NCBI RefSeq assembly: GCF_009720655.1 | Contig: NZ_WNKS01000003.1 | Coordinates: 62,001 to 126,000 of the forward strand | Length of the DNA: 64,000 nt | Reading direction: 5' to 3' | Source: Rhodoblastus acidophilus | Lineage (GTDB): Bacteria > Pseudomonadota > Alphaproteobacteria > Rhizobiales > Beijerinckiaceae | Shown here: positions 51,604 through 59,884 of the stretch, piece after piece | Layout of the letters: each line of letters begins with the position of its first letter | Numbering within the stretch: the first letter of the stretch is position 1 | Position numbers and translations under genes: made by a program | The notes under the pieces: generated by a model | Seen by the model: the letters and a program-made list of their open reading frames with translations, nothing else | Database searches by the model: none | Told to the model about the DNA's origin: nothing

Positions 51604-53385
51604 GTGACCGAGTCGAACACGATCGAAATCTACAGTGATATCCTGGTGGTGCTCGGCGTCGCCGGGATCATCGTGCCCGCCTTGCGCCGTTTCGGGGTGA
51701 GCCCGATCCTCAGCTATCTCGGCGCGGGGGCCGTGCTGGGGCCGCTGGGGCTCGGCTCGCAAATCGAGAAATTCCCGTTCCTCTACTGGGTCACGGTGGT
51801 CAATCCGGACAGCGTGTCCGGCATCGGCGAACTGGGCGTGGTGTTCCTGCTGTTCCTGATCGGCCTGAAACTTTCGATCAAGCGGCTGTTCACCATGCGC
51901 CGGCTGGTGTTCGGTTTAGGCGGGCTCCAGGTGGCGGTCACCGGCGCGGCGCTCACGGGCATCGCCATCGCCCTCGGCCAGCCGCCGGCCGCCGCGACGA
52001 TTATCGGCCTGAGCCTCGCTTTGTCCTCGACCGCCATCGTGCTCGAAATTTTGGCGGGGCAGGGGCGTCTCACCTCCAATGTCGGGCGCCTGAGTTTTGC
52101 CGTCCTGCTCGCCCAGGACCTCGCCGTCGTTCCGATCATCGTGCTGGTGTCGATCCTCGGCAATGGCGCCGGCGACTCCGTCCTGGTCAGCATCGCCACC
52201 GCGCTGCTCAAGGCGAGCGTCGCCATCGGCGCCATCGTCCTGTTCGGCCGTTTTTTGCTTCGCCCGATGTTCGAACTGGTGGCGACGGCGGGCTCCACGG
52301 AGCTGTTCATCGCCGCCGCCCTATTCGTCATCATCGGCTCGGGGCTGCTCGCCCACCAAGCCGGACTGTCCATGGCGCTCGGCGCCTTCGTCATCGCCCT
52401 GATGCTGGCGGAAACGGCCTACGGCAAGGCCATCGAGGCGGCCATCGACCCGTTCAAGGGTTTGTTGCTCGGCGTGTTCTTCTTCACCGTCGGCATGAAG
52501 ATCGATTTCCGCGAATTTTTACATGAGCCCGGCGTGCTGCTTGGCGCCGTCGCGGGCCTGATCGCGCTGAAGCTGGCGATCTTCGTCGCTCTGGCGAGCT
52601 TTTTTCGCGCCAACTGGCGCACGTCGGTCGAAACCGGCGCGCTGCTCGGCCCCGGCGGCGAATTCGCCTTCGTCAGCATCGGCATGGCGTCGGCGCTGAA
52701 ACTGCTGCCGGGCCCGGTCGCGAGCCTCGCCCTGGCCGCCGCCGCCGTGACCATGGCGCTGACCCCGATCCTGTCGCTGGCGGCGCGACGCCTGAAACCG
52801 CCGGCCCCGACCGCCGCCGAGCCGGACCTCACGTTCCGCGCGCAGCCCGGCGACAGGCACGCCATTGTCGTCGGTCATGGTCGTGTCGGAAAAGTGGTGT
52901 GTTCGCTGCTGCGGCAGCACGGGGTCGGCTTCGTCGCCATCGACCAGGACGCCACCGGCGTGGCCCGCGACCGGGGCGACGGCCATCTCGTCCATTTCGG
53001 CGACGCCTCCGATCCGCGCGTGCTCGACGCCATCGGCTTGCGGCAGGCGACCGGCGTGATCATCACCATCAACGGCCGCAAAACCATCGACCTGATCGTC
53101 GAGCGCATCCGCGCCGCGCGCCCCGATGTCATGATCGTGTCCCGCGCCCGCGACGAGGACCACGCGCGCCGGCTCTACGCGGTGGGCGTGACCGACGCGG
53201 TGCCGGAAACCATCGAGGCGAGTCTGCAATTGTCGGAAGCGTCGCTGGTGGGCTTGGGGGTGGCGACTGGCCACGCCATCGCCTCGATCCATCAGAGGCG
53301 CGACGAATTCCGCCATGCGCTGCAACAGGCGGCGCGCCTCGCCGGCCGCGACGAGAGCCACGCCGTCAAGGCGAAAACGACGTAA
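51604..53385 (+). CDS. CPA2 family monovalent cation:proton antiporter (KefB/C- or YbaL-like)
   Basis: A 593-residue protein with about twelve membrane helices (residues 10-400) containing LGVVFLLFLIGLKLS and a cytoplasmic TrkA-N Rossmann domain. The domain begins DRHAIVVGHGRVGKVVCSLL (about residue 425). Such proteins exchange K+ or Na+ for protons and are gated by nucleotides or glutathione adducts. I chose GTG at 51604 because AGGAG lies 7 nt upstream; an ATG 30 codons earlier gives an N-terminus without family likeness. It is followed within 3 nt by a family B repeat. Confidence 0.9.
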   Translation: MTESNTIEIYSDILVVLGVAGIIVPALRRFGVSPILSYLGAGAVLGPLGLGSQIEKFPFLYWVTVVNPDSVSGIGELGVVFLLFLIGLKLSIKRLFTMRRLVFGLGGLQVAVTGAALTGIAIALGQPPAAATIIGLSLALSSTAIVLEILAGQGRLTSNVGRLSFAVLLAQDLAVVPIIVLVSILGNGAGDSVLVSIATALLKASVAIGAIVLFGRFLLRPMFELVATAGSTELFIAAALFVIIGSGLLAHQAGLSMALGAFVIALMLAETAYGKAIEAAIDPFKGLLLGVFFFTVGMKIDFREFLHEPGVLLGAVAGLIALKLAIFVALASFFRANWRTSVETGALLGPGGEFAFVSIGMASALKLLPGPVASLALAAAAVTMALTPILSLAARRLKPPAPTAAEPDLTFRAQPGDRHAIVVGHGRVGKVVCSLLRQHGVGFVAIDQDATGVARDRGDGHLVHFGDASDPRVLDAIGLRQATGVIITINGRKTIDLIVERIRAARPDVMIVSRARDEDHARRLYAVGVTDAVPETIEASLQLSEASLVGLGVATGHAIASIHQRRDEFRHALQQAARLAGRDESHAVKAKTT

Positions 53386-53387
53386 AC

Positions 53388-53461
53388 GGGGACGGGATCG
53401 AATTGCGCTCGGCGCTCTTCCGGTTGAGGCGAGCGGACGGGCGCAATTCGTTCCTGTCCCC
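53388..53461. repeat. 75-bp inverted repeat family B, copy 2
   Basis: It starts GGGGACGGGATCGAATTGCGC and ends GCGCAATTCGTTCCTGTCCCC, nearly complementary arms. It begins 3 nt after the antiporter stop codon. Confidence 0.8.
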
Positions 53462-53481
53462 GGCCCACGAGCGCTCGCGCG

Positions 53482-53952
53482 TCAATTGTCGTCGGCGACC
53501 CGCACGATCACGTCCACGCCGACGATGCGCTTGCCCTTCGGCGCCTTCAACTGCAACTGGTGCGTGACGTCCTGCTCCATGTCGAACAGCACGGAGTGGT
53601 CCTCGTCGTAATAGTGGCAGTGCGACCCGGTCTTGGTGTCGTACCAGACTTTTGACCCGTAAAGCGCGATCTCGCGCACGAGGCCGGCGTCGGCGAACTG
53701 GTGCAGCGTGTTGTAGACGGTGGCGCGCGACAGCGGCATTTTCAGCGCCTGCGCCTCGGCAAAAACCTGTTCCGCGGTGACATGGCGGTCGCCGGCGACG
53801 AACAGCAGGCTGGCGATGCTCACCCTCTGCCGCGTCGGACGCAAGTCGACGGCGCGCAATTTTTCGCGGACCAGCCGCGCCAGGGCCCCGTTGACCCAGT
53901 CGTAGGTTGGCTTGGCCGGTTTGCCGGGGGTCAAAGTCGATTGCGTCATCAT
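53482..53952 (-). CDS. irr: Irr-type Fur family iron-response regulator
   Basis: A 156-residue Fur-family regulator. The winged helix has LRPTRQRVSIASLLF and LSRATVYNTLHQFADAGLV; the metal/haem region is GSHCHYYDEDHSVLFDM. Irr controls haem synthesis and iron genes in Hyphomicrobiales and is degraded or inactivated on haem binding. The usual HHH haem/metal motif reads HCH here (H111, C112, H113). A palindrome CTTAGA-N5-TCTAAG, 40 nt upstream of the start, resembles the Irr box, so autoregulation is likely. Two adjacent ATGs (53952 and 53949) are both possible starts. Confidence 0.88.
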   Translation of the reverse strand: MMTQSTLTPGKPAKPTYDWVNGALARLVREKLRAVDLRPTRQRVSIASLLFVAGDRHVTAEQVFAEAQALKMPLSRATVYNTLHQFADAGLVREIALYGSKVWYDTKTGSHCHYYDEDHSVLFDMEQDVTHQLQLKAPKGKRIVGVDVIVRVADDN

Positions 53953-53992
53953 TCCCGCCTCATTCGTGTCACGATTAGCACGGTTTGACGCT

Positions 53993-54009
53993 CTTAGAAA
54001 GACTCTAAG
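53993..54009 (-). promoter_or_regulatory. Candidate Irr box (ICE-like motif) upstream of irr
   Basis: CTTAGAAAGACTCTAAG is a perfect 6-bp inverted repeat and matches the iron-control-element pattern TTTAGAA-N3-TTCTAAA at most positions. It lies 40 nt before the irr start codon. Confidence 0.55.
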
Positions 54010-54117
54010 TTTGTCGTAATTGTTCTGAAGCAAGTTAGGCGCCAAATGGAAAGCGCGCGGCGCTGAACGGGCCAGAGCGCTTGACGCCGCGCGCCCTCGG
54101 GTCCAAGTATCGCAAAA

Positions 54118-54222
54118 GCCAAGGGGAGCCCCGGCAGGGGGCTGAGAGGCTGGCAAGGCTCGAAAAACGGGCTGCCCGGCGACCCTCACACCTGATCCAG
54201 TTCATGCTGGCGGAGGGATGGC
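54118..54222 (+). ncRNA. TPP riboswitch (THI element)
   Basis: The aptamer signatures are all present: GGGGAGCCC and the conserved GGCTGAGAGGCT of the pyrimidine-sensing arm, then ACCCTCACACCTGATCCAG and TTCATGCTGGCGGAGGGA of the pyrophosphate-sensing arm. The ends GCCA and TGGC close helix P1. It precedes thiO by 56 nt. Downstream, CCGC (54252-54255) can pair with GCGG at the thiO ribosome-binding site, so control is probably at translation. Confidence 0.95.
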
Positions 54223-54278
54223 GCTGATCGACTCGAAAAATCCCGAGCCTTTCCGCGCCGAATGTTGCGGGAGGGTTT

Positions 54279-55307
54279 ATGCGCATCAGAGTCATCGGGG
54301 CCGGCGCCGCCGGATTGACCGCGGCCTTCGAACTCGTGCGACAGGCGGAAAGCCAAAACCGCGACATCGCCGTTGAAATTGTCGAAAAGGCCGAGGGCCC
54401 CGGACGCGGCTGCTCGCATTACGCCGGCGGCATGATCGCGCCCTGGTGCGAGGCCGAATCGACCGAGCCGATCGTCGCGACGCTGGGCGAAGAGGCGCTG
54501 AAATTCTGGACCGAAACGTTTCCGGTCGCGGAAAAGCGCGGCAGCCTCGTGGTCGCGCCGAAACGCGACCGTCCCGACCTCCTGCATTTTTCCCGGCGCA
54601 CCAAAAATTTCGTCACGCTCGACCGCGATGGCGTCGCGGCGCTCGAACCGGACCTGGCGGAAAATTTCGATCTCGCGTTGTATTTCGCGGAAGAGGCCCA
54701 CCTCGCCCCCCGCGACGCGCTGACCAAACTCGCCGAGCATCTGGCGCAAAAGGCCAACGTGACCATCCACTATGGCGTGGACGCCATGGCGCTGGCCGAA
54801 AACTGCGACTGGACGCTCGACTGTCGCGGTTTTTCCGCCAAGCCGGACCTTTCCGGGCTGCGTGGCGTGAAGGGCGAGATGATGATCGTGCGCGCGCCCG
54901 ACATCAAACTCACGCGGCCCGTGCGCATGGTGCACCCGCGCCACCCCGTCTATCTCGTGCCGCGCCCGGACGGGACGATCATGGTCGGCGCCACCATGTA
55001 CGAGAACGAGGAGCGCGCCCGGGTGACGGCGGAAAGCCTTGTCGAACTCGTCAATTCCGCCTTCGCGCTGAATCCGGCCTTCGCCCAGGCGGAAGTTTTG
55101 GAGACCGGCTCGGACGTGCGTCCGAGTTTTGCCGACAACCTGCCGCGCATCCGCCGCGAGGGTAAAAAGCTGTTCCTCAACGGGCTGTACCGCCACGGCT
55201 TTTTGCTGTCGCCGCCCTTGGCGAGCCGCGCGGCGCGCGTCATTCTGGAAGGCGCCCATTTCCCGGAGGTCATGGATGAAAATCGCGGTCAACGGCGAAG
55301 CGCTTGA
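54279..55307 (+). CDS. thiO: Glycine oxidase ThiO
   Basis: A 342-residue FAD enzyme that oxidises glycine to the iminoglycine used for the thiazole ring of thiamine. The N-terminal dinucleotide-binding motif is VIGAGAAGLTAAFEL (GxGxxG). The C-terminal region has DNLPRIRREGKKLFLNGLYRHGFLLSP, typical of DAO-type oxidases. GGGAGGG lies 4 nt before the ATG and can be masked by the riboswitch expression platform. It overlaps thiS by 32 nt. Confidence 0.95.
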   Translation: MRIRVIGAGAAGLTAAFELVRQAESQNRDIAVEIVEKAEGPGRGCSHYAGGMIAPWCEAESTEPIVATLGEEALKFWTETFPVAEKRGSLVVAPKRDRPDLLHFSRRTKNFVTLDRDGVAALEPDLAENFDLALYFAEEAHLAPRDALTKLAEHLAQKANVTIHYGVDAMALAENCDWTLDCRGFSAKPDLSGLRGVKGEMMIVRAPDIKLTRPVRMVHPRHPVYLVPRPDGTIMVGATMYENEERARVTAESLVELVNSAFALNPAFAQAEVLETGSDVRPSFADNLPRIRREGKKLFLNGLYRHGFLLSPPLASRAARVILEGAHFPEVMDENRGQRRSA

Positions 55308-55473
55308 GGCGCAGGCGGGGACGCTCGCCGGTTTGCTGTCGGAACTCGGCTACGAGCCAGCGCTGGTCGCCACGGCGATCAACGAAACTTTTGTCCGCGC
55401 CAAAGACCGGGACGCTTGCGCGTTGAAGGAGGGGGATCGCGTGGAAGTGTTGAGCCCCAGGCAGGGAGGGTGA
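55276..55473 (+). CDS. thiS: Sulfur carrier protein ThiS
   Basis: A 65-residue ubiquitin-like protein ending in the obligatory Gly-Gly (SPRQGG). The C-terminus is adenylylated and converted to a thiocarboxylate that gives sulfur to ThiG. It starts within the end of thiO in another frame (ATG at 55276), consistent with translational coupling and roughly equal synthesis. A palindromic insertion separates it from thiG. Confidence 0.94.
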   Translation: MKIAVNGEALEAQAGTLAGLLSELGYEPALVATAINETFVRAKDRDACALKEGDRVEVLSPRQGG

Positions 55474-55509
55474 GATGATGATGAACAAAGAGGCGCGCTG
55501 GGGCCGCTT

Positions 55510-55638
55510 CCTTCTCCCCTTGCGGGACAAGGTGGCGCGCCAGCGCCGGATGAGGGGTTCGTCCTCTGCGACCGGCGGGTCCCCCTCATCCGTCTCGGCG
55601 CTGTGCGCCGAGCCACCTTCTCCCGCAAGGGGAGAAGG
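55510..55638. repeat. Long imperfect inverted repeat between thiS and thiG
   Basis: The left arm (CCTTCTCCCCTTGCGGGACAAGGTGGC, then CGCCGGATGAGGGG) is complementary to the right arm (CCCCTCATCCG, then GCCACCTTCTCCCGCAAGGGGAGAAGG). The element is about 130 bp. It splits an otherwise tight thiamine operon and is of a kind scattered through alphaproteobacterial genomes. Confidence 0.85.
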
Positions 55639-55668
55639 GAGGCCGTCACTTGCGGGAGCGCGCGCATC

Positions 55669-56448
55669 ATGACCGATCCGCTGAATTTTTACGGCGTCAC
55701 GCTGACCTCCCGCCTGCTCGTCGGCACCTCGCAATACCCATCGCCCGCCATTCTCGCGGAGGCCCTTGAAGCGTCGAAGGCCGAAGTCGTCACGGTCTCG
55801 CTGCGCCGCGAGGCCGGGGGCTCCCGCGCCGGCGAAAGTTTTTGGGGCCTGATCCGCGATCTGGGCCTGCGCGTCCTGCCCAACACGGCGGGCTGCCGCA
55901 GCGTCAAGGAAGCGGTCACCACCGCCCACATGGCCCGCGAACTTTTTGACACCACCTGGATCAAGCTGGAGGTGATCGGCGACGACGACCTTTTGGCGCC
56001 CGACCCCTTCGGCCTCGTCGAAGCCGCGCGCATCCTCTGCGACGACGGGTTTGACGTTTTTCCCTACATGACCGAGGACGTCACCCTGGCCGACCGTCTC
56101 GTGGACGCCGGCTGCCGCGTGCTGATGCCCTGGGGCGCGCCGATCGGCTCAGGCCGCGGCCTGAACAACATCTTCGGCCTGCGCGCCCTGCGCGCCCGCT
56201 TCCGCGACATCCCCCTTGTCATTGACGCCGGCCTCGGCGCGCCCTCCCAGGCCGCGCAAGCCTTCGAACTCGGCTATGACGCGGTTCTGCTCAACACCGC
56301 CATCGCCCGCGCCGGCGACCCCGCCGCCATGGCCCGCGCCTTTGCGCTCGCCTGCGAGGCGGGCCGCGCCGCGTACAAAGCCCTGCCCATCGAGCCGCGC
56401 GACATGGCCGAGCCCTCGACCCCCGTGCTGGGACGCGCCTTCACATGA
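55669..56448 (+). CDS. thiG: Thiazole synthase ThiG
   Basis: A 259-residue TIM-barrel enzyme that condenses deoxyxylulose phosphate, iminoglycine and ThiS-thiocarboxylate into thiazole phosphate. The Schiff-base lysine lies in [12 protein letters not shown], and [13 protein letters not shown] and [29 protein letters not shown] form the phosphate-binding end. The start at 55669 lies just beyond the inserted repeat; the open frame continues into the repeat without an acceptable start. It overlaps thiE by 4 nt. Confidence 0.97.
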   Translation: MTDPLNFYGVTLTSRLLVGTSQYPSPAILAEALEASKAEVVTVSLRREAGGSRAGESFWGLIRDLGLRVLPNTAGCRSVKEAVTTAHMARELFDTTWIKLEVIGDDDLLAPDPFGLVEAARILCDDGFDVFPYMTEDVTLADRLVDAGCRVLMPWGAPIGSGRGLNNIFGLRALRARFRDIPLVIDAGLGAPSQAAQAFELGYDAVLLNTAIARAGDPAAMARAFALACEAGRAAYKALPIEPRDMAEPSTPVLGRAFT

Positions 56449-57053
56449 CACTCGACCCGTTTTACCTCATCGTCGATCACGTCGGCTGGCTGCGCCGCCT
56501 GCTCCCCTGCGGCGTCAAGCTGGCGCAACTCAGGGTCAAGCAAGCCGACGACCTGCGCGAACAGATCGCGGAAGCCCGCGACCTCTGCCAAGCCCACGGG
56601 GCGCAACTGATCGTCAACGACCACTGGCGCCTGGCGCTGGAGCTCGGCTGCGACTTTGTCCACCTCGGCCAGGAAGACCTTTCGAATGCCGACCTCCAGG
56701 CCATCAAGGCGGGCGGCCTGAAACTCGGCGTCTCCACCCATGACGAGGCCGAACTGCATAAGGCGCTGGCGGTCGAGCCGGATTATGTCGCGCTCGGCCC
56801 CATCTTCCCCACGATCCTGAAAAAGATGCCCTGGGCGCCGCAAGGTTTTGATAAAATCGACCTTTGGCGCAACAAAATCGGCGCGCTGCCGCTGGTCGCC
56901 ATCGGCGGCCTGACGCCGGAGCGGGCGCTCGACTGTTACAAGGCCGGGGCCGATAGCGCGGCTGTCGTCACCGACATCTCGCTGAACCCGGACCCGGAAA
57001 CGCGCTGCCGGGAATGGATTGCGGCGACCCGCCGCCCCATATCAGCGGCATGA
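56445..57053 (+). CDS. thiE: Thiamine phosphate synthase ThiE
   Basis: A 202-residue TIM-barrel enzyme that joins the pyrimidine and thiazole halves into thiamine monophosphate. Landmarks are [46 protein letters not shown] and [30 protein letters not shown]. No thiC or thiD is in the window, so the pyrimidine branch is encoded elsewhere. Its stop overlaps the copA start by 4 nt. Confidence 0.94.
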   Translation: MTLDPFYLIVDHVGWLRRLLPCGVKLAQLRVKQADDLREQIAEARDLCQAHGAQLIVNDHWRLALELGCDFVHLGQEDLSNADLQAIKAGGLKLGVSTHDEAELHKALAVEPDYVALGPIFPTILKKMPWAPQGFDKIDLWRNKIGALPLVAIGGLTPERALDCYKAGADSAAVVTDISLNPDPETRCREWIAATRRPISAA

Positions 57054-59479
57054 GTCTGCACACCACCACGCTTGAAATCGAAGGCATGACCTGCGGCGCT
57101 TGTGTCGCCCATGTCGAAAAGGCGCTGAAAAGCGCGCCGGGCGTGCGCGACGCCCGCGTCAATCTCGCCACCGAGCGCGCGGAACTCGACCTCGCCCCGG
57201 ACGCCGATCTCGCGGCTGTGGCGCGGCGGGTGGAGGAGGAGGGCTATCCGGCCCGCCGCCAGATTTTTGAAATCGGCGTCGGCGGCATGACCTGCGGGGC
57301 GTGTGTCGCCCATGTCGAAAAGGCGCTGAAAAAAATCCCCGGCGTGCTCTCGGCCACGGCCAATCTCGCCAACAACCGGGCGACAGTCGAGGTTTTGGCG
57401 GGCGTTGTCGATTACGCCACGCTGGCCGCCGCGATCCGCGCCGAGGATTACGAGCCGAGCCCGGTCGAAAGCGCCGCCCCCCTGGAGAACCGCGAAAAGG
57501 AGGCGGCGCGGCTCAAGCGCGATTTTTTCCTCGCGGCGGCCGGCGCGCTTCCGGTGGCGGCGGTGGAAATGGGCGCGCACATGTCTTCCGCCTTTTCCAA
57601 CGCCCTGCATGCGACGCTCGGCCACGAGGCCCCGATGATGCTGGCGGCGGCGCTGACCACCTTCGTGCTGGCGGGGCCGGGGCGGCGCTTTTTCAAGCTC
57701 GGTTTCGGCTCGCTGAGGCGCGGCGCGCCCGACATGAACGCGCTGGTGGCGCTGGGGGCGGGCGCCGCCTACCTCTATTCGCTGCTGGCGACCTTCGCCC
57801 CCGGCGCGCTGCCGGAGGGCGCGCGTCACTCCTATTTCGAATCCGCCGCCGCCATTGTCGCCTTCATCCTGCTGGGCCGCTGGCTGGAGGCGCGGGCAAA
57901 AGGTCGCGCCGCCCAGGCCATCGCGGCGCTCGGCGCCTTGCAGCCGAAAATCGCCCATGTCCGCCGGGGCGCCGGCCCGGTCGATCTGCCGGTCGACGAA
58001 GTGCGCGTCGGCGATCTCGTCGAGATCAGGCCGGGCGAGCCGATTCCGGTCGATGGCGTGGTGGTCGAAGGCGCGAGCCATGTCGACGAAGCCCTGATGA
58101 CCGGCGAGAGCCTGCCTGTGGCGAAAAAGCCCGGCGATCCCCTCATCGGCGGCGCGGTCAATGCAGCCGGATTCCTGCTGATGCGCACGGAAAAAGTCGG
58201 CGCGGGCACGGCGCTGGCGGGCATAATAAGGCTTGTGGAGGGCGCGCAGGGCGCCAAACTGCCGATCCAAGCGCTGGCCGACAAGGTCACGGCCATTTTC
58301 GTTCCCGTGGTGCTGGTCATCGCCGCCCTCACTTTTGCGCTCTGGATGTTTTTGGGACCACAGCCGGCGTTGGCGCTGGCGCTGGTCAATGCCGTCAGCG
58401 TGCTGATCATCGCCTGTCCCTGCGCCATGGGGCTGGCCACCCCCGCCGCGCTGATGACCGGCACGGGGCGCGGCGCGCAACTCGGTATTTTGTTTCGGCG
58501 CGGCGACGCGCTGCAAACGCTCGCGGGCGTCAAAACCCTGGCCTTCGACAAGACCGGCACGCTGACGCTGGGCCAGCCGCAGCTCACCACTCTGCGCGCC
58601 GAGGGCCTCCCCGAGGATGAGGCTTTGGCGCTGGCGGCGGCGGTCGAAGCCCGATCGGAGCATCCGCTCGCCCGCGCGCTGGTCGAGGCGGCGCTGGCGC
58701 GAGGGTTGTCCATGCCGCCGGTCGAGGATTTCGCCTATCAGCCGGGGCTCGGCGTGAGCGGCGTGGTCGGCGGCAAGACGGTCGCGGTCGGCTCCGGCGA
58801 GCTGATGGCGTCGTTGTCCGCGCATTCCGCCGCGCTTGAAGCCGAAGCCGAATTTTTGAGCGGGCAGGGGGCGAGCTGCTTTTTCCTCGCGGTCGACGGC
58901 CGTGCGGCCGCCGTTTTCGCCGTTTCCGATCCGCTGCGCCCCACGTCGGCGGAGGCGGTGGCGGCGCTGAAAAAGCTGGGGGTCGATGTCGCCATGCTCA
59001 CCGGCGACCGCGCCGCCACGGCGCAATCCATTGCCGCGCAAGCGGGGGTGAGCGAAGTTTTTGCGGGACTGAAACCCGAGGGCAAGGTCGAGGTCTTGCA
59101 AAAACTCGGCCTGCGCGGCCCCGTCGCCTTCGCCGGCGATGGGGTCAATGACGCGCCGGCGCTGGCGGCGGCCGACGTCGGCCTCGCCATGGGCGCGGGC
59201 TCGGAAATCGCGCGCGCCAGCGCCGAAGTGGTCCTGGTCGGCTCCGACCCCCTCAAGGCGGCGCAAGCTGTGGCGCTGTCCCGCGCGACGCTGAGGAACA
59301 TCAAGCAGAACCTGTTCTGGGCCTTCGGCTACAATGTGGTCTTGATTCCCGTGGCGATGGGCGCGCTCTATCCCGTGAACGGAACGCTTCTCAACCCGGC
59401 GTTGGGCGCGGCGGCCATGGCCTGTTCGAGCCTGTTCGTCCTCGCCAACGCGCTGCGCCTGAGGACATTCGCCTCGTGA
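57050..59479 (+). CDS. copA: Copper-exporting P1B-type ATPase
   Basis: An 809-residue copper pump. Two N-terminal metal-binding HMA domains each carry GMTCGACVAHVEKALK (residues about 12 and 80). The membrane CPC motif is in IIACPCAMGLATPAAL (about residue 455), the phosphorylated Asp in AFDKTGTLTLG (about 500), the class-specific HP in SEHPLARAL and the hinge in GDGVNDAPAL. It pumps Cu(I) out of the cytoplasm. Its ATG overlaps the thiE stop, so part of its expression may depend on the TPP-controlled operon. No CueR-type palindrome is visible nearby. Confidence 0.96.
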   Translation: MSLHTTTLEIEGMTCGACVAHVEKALKSAPGVRDARVNLATERAELDLAPDADLAAVARRVEEEGYPARRQIFEIGVGGMTCGACVAHVEKALKKIPGVLSATANLANNRATVEVLAGVVDYATLAAAIRAEDYEPSPVESAAPLENREKEAARLKRDFFLAAAGALPVAAVEMGAHMSSAFSNALHATLGHEAPMMLAAALTTFVLAGPGRRFFKLGFGSLRRGAPDMNALVALGAGAAYLYSLLATFAPGALPEGARHSYFESAAAIVAFILLGRWLEARAKGRAAQAIAALGALQPKIAHVRRGAGPVDLPVDEVRVGDLVEIRPGEPIPVDGVVVEGASHVDEALMTGESLPVAKKPGDPLIGGAVNAAGFLLMRTEKVGAGTALAGIIRLVEGAQGAKLPIQALADKVTAIFVPVVLVIAALTFALWMFLGPQPALALALVNAVSVLIIACPCAMGLATPAALMTGTGRGAQLGILFRRGDALQTLAGVKTLAFDKTGTLTLGQPQLTTLRAEGLPEDEALALAAAVEARSEHPLARALVEAALARGLSMPPVEDFAYQPGLGVSGVVGGKTVAVGSGELMASLSAHSAALEAEAEFLSGQGASCFFLAVDGRAAAVFAVSDPLRPTSAEAVAALKKLGVDVAMLTGDRAATAQSIAAQAGVSEVFAGLKPEGKVEVLQKLGLRGPVAFAGDGVNDAPALAAADVGLAMGAGSEIARASAEVVLVGSDPLKAAQAVALSRATLRNIKQNLFWAFGYNVVLIPVAMGALYPVNGTLLNPALGAAAMACSSLFVLANALRLRTFAS

Positions 59480-59674
59480 CGGCGGGGTGAAGTTTTGGTT
59501 AATATAAGATTACGCTTGACGTGAGCGGTTCGGGTTTGTTCTGCAAAAATGACGCCAGGACTACAGAGGAAGCGAGTTATCAGACTTATCCACAGGCTGG
59601 GGTTGATGTATATTCTCTAAATGTTCTTTTGAGATGCTGCGGTGTGATGACGAAAACGGGCGGAGGCAGGGACC
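59480..59674. promoter_or_regulatory. copA-copZ intergenic region with a DnaA-box-like sequence
   Basis: 195 bases, AT-richer than the genes around it. It contains TTATCCACA (59586-59594), identical to the DnaA-box consensus, and probably the copZ promoter. No MerR-type (CueR) inverted repeat is seen. Confidence 0.4.
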
Positions 59675-59884
59675 ATGAGTGAGTCGACGATTCTCCATGT
59701 CGAAGGCATGAGCTGCGGCAAATGCGCGGCGCGGGTCACCAAGGCGATCCAGACGCAGGCGCCGGAGGCGCAGGTGCAGGTCGAACTGGAGACCAAGCGG
59801 GTGACGGTCGCTCCAGCCGTCGCCGACCCGCAGGCGCTGGCGCAAGCCGTCACCGAGGCCGGCTATCCCGCGCGTCAGGCGTAG
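59675..59884 (+). CDS. copZ: Copper chaperone CopZ-like HMA protein
   Basis: A 69-residue ferredoxin-like HMA domain with the Cu(I)-binding motif GMSCGKCAARVTKAI (CxxC at about residues 14 and 17). It would carry Cu(I) to the CopA N-terminal domains or sequester it. The single Met-x-Cys-x-x-Cys pattern and small size match CopZ. It follows copA by 195 nt and may have its own promoter. Its last 35 nt overlap the 3' end of the convergent transglutaminase gene. Confidence 0.9.
   Translation: MSESTILHVEGMSCGKCAARVTKAIQTQAPEAQVQVELETKRVTVAPAVADPQALAQAVTEAGYPARQA

Noticed and set aside
59480-59674. CueR or CsoR operator before copZ
   Set aside because: No ACCTTCC-type inverted repeat or GC-tract palindrome is present.
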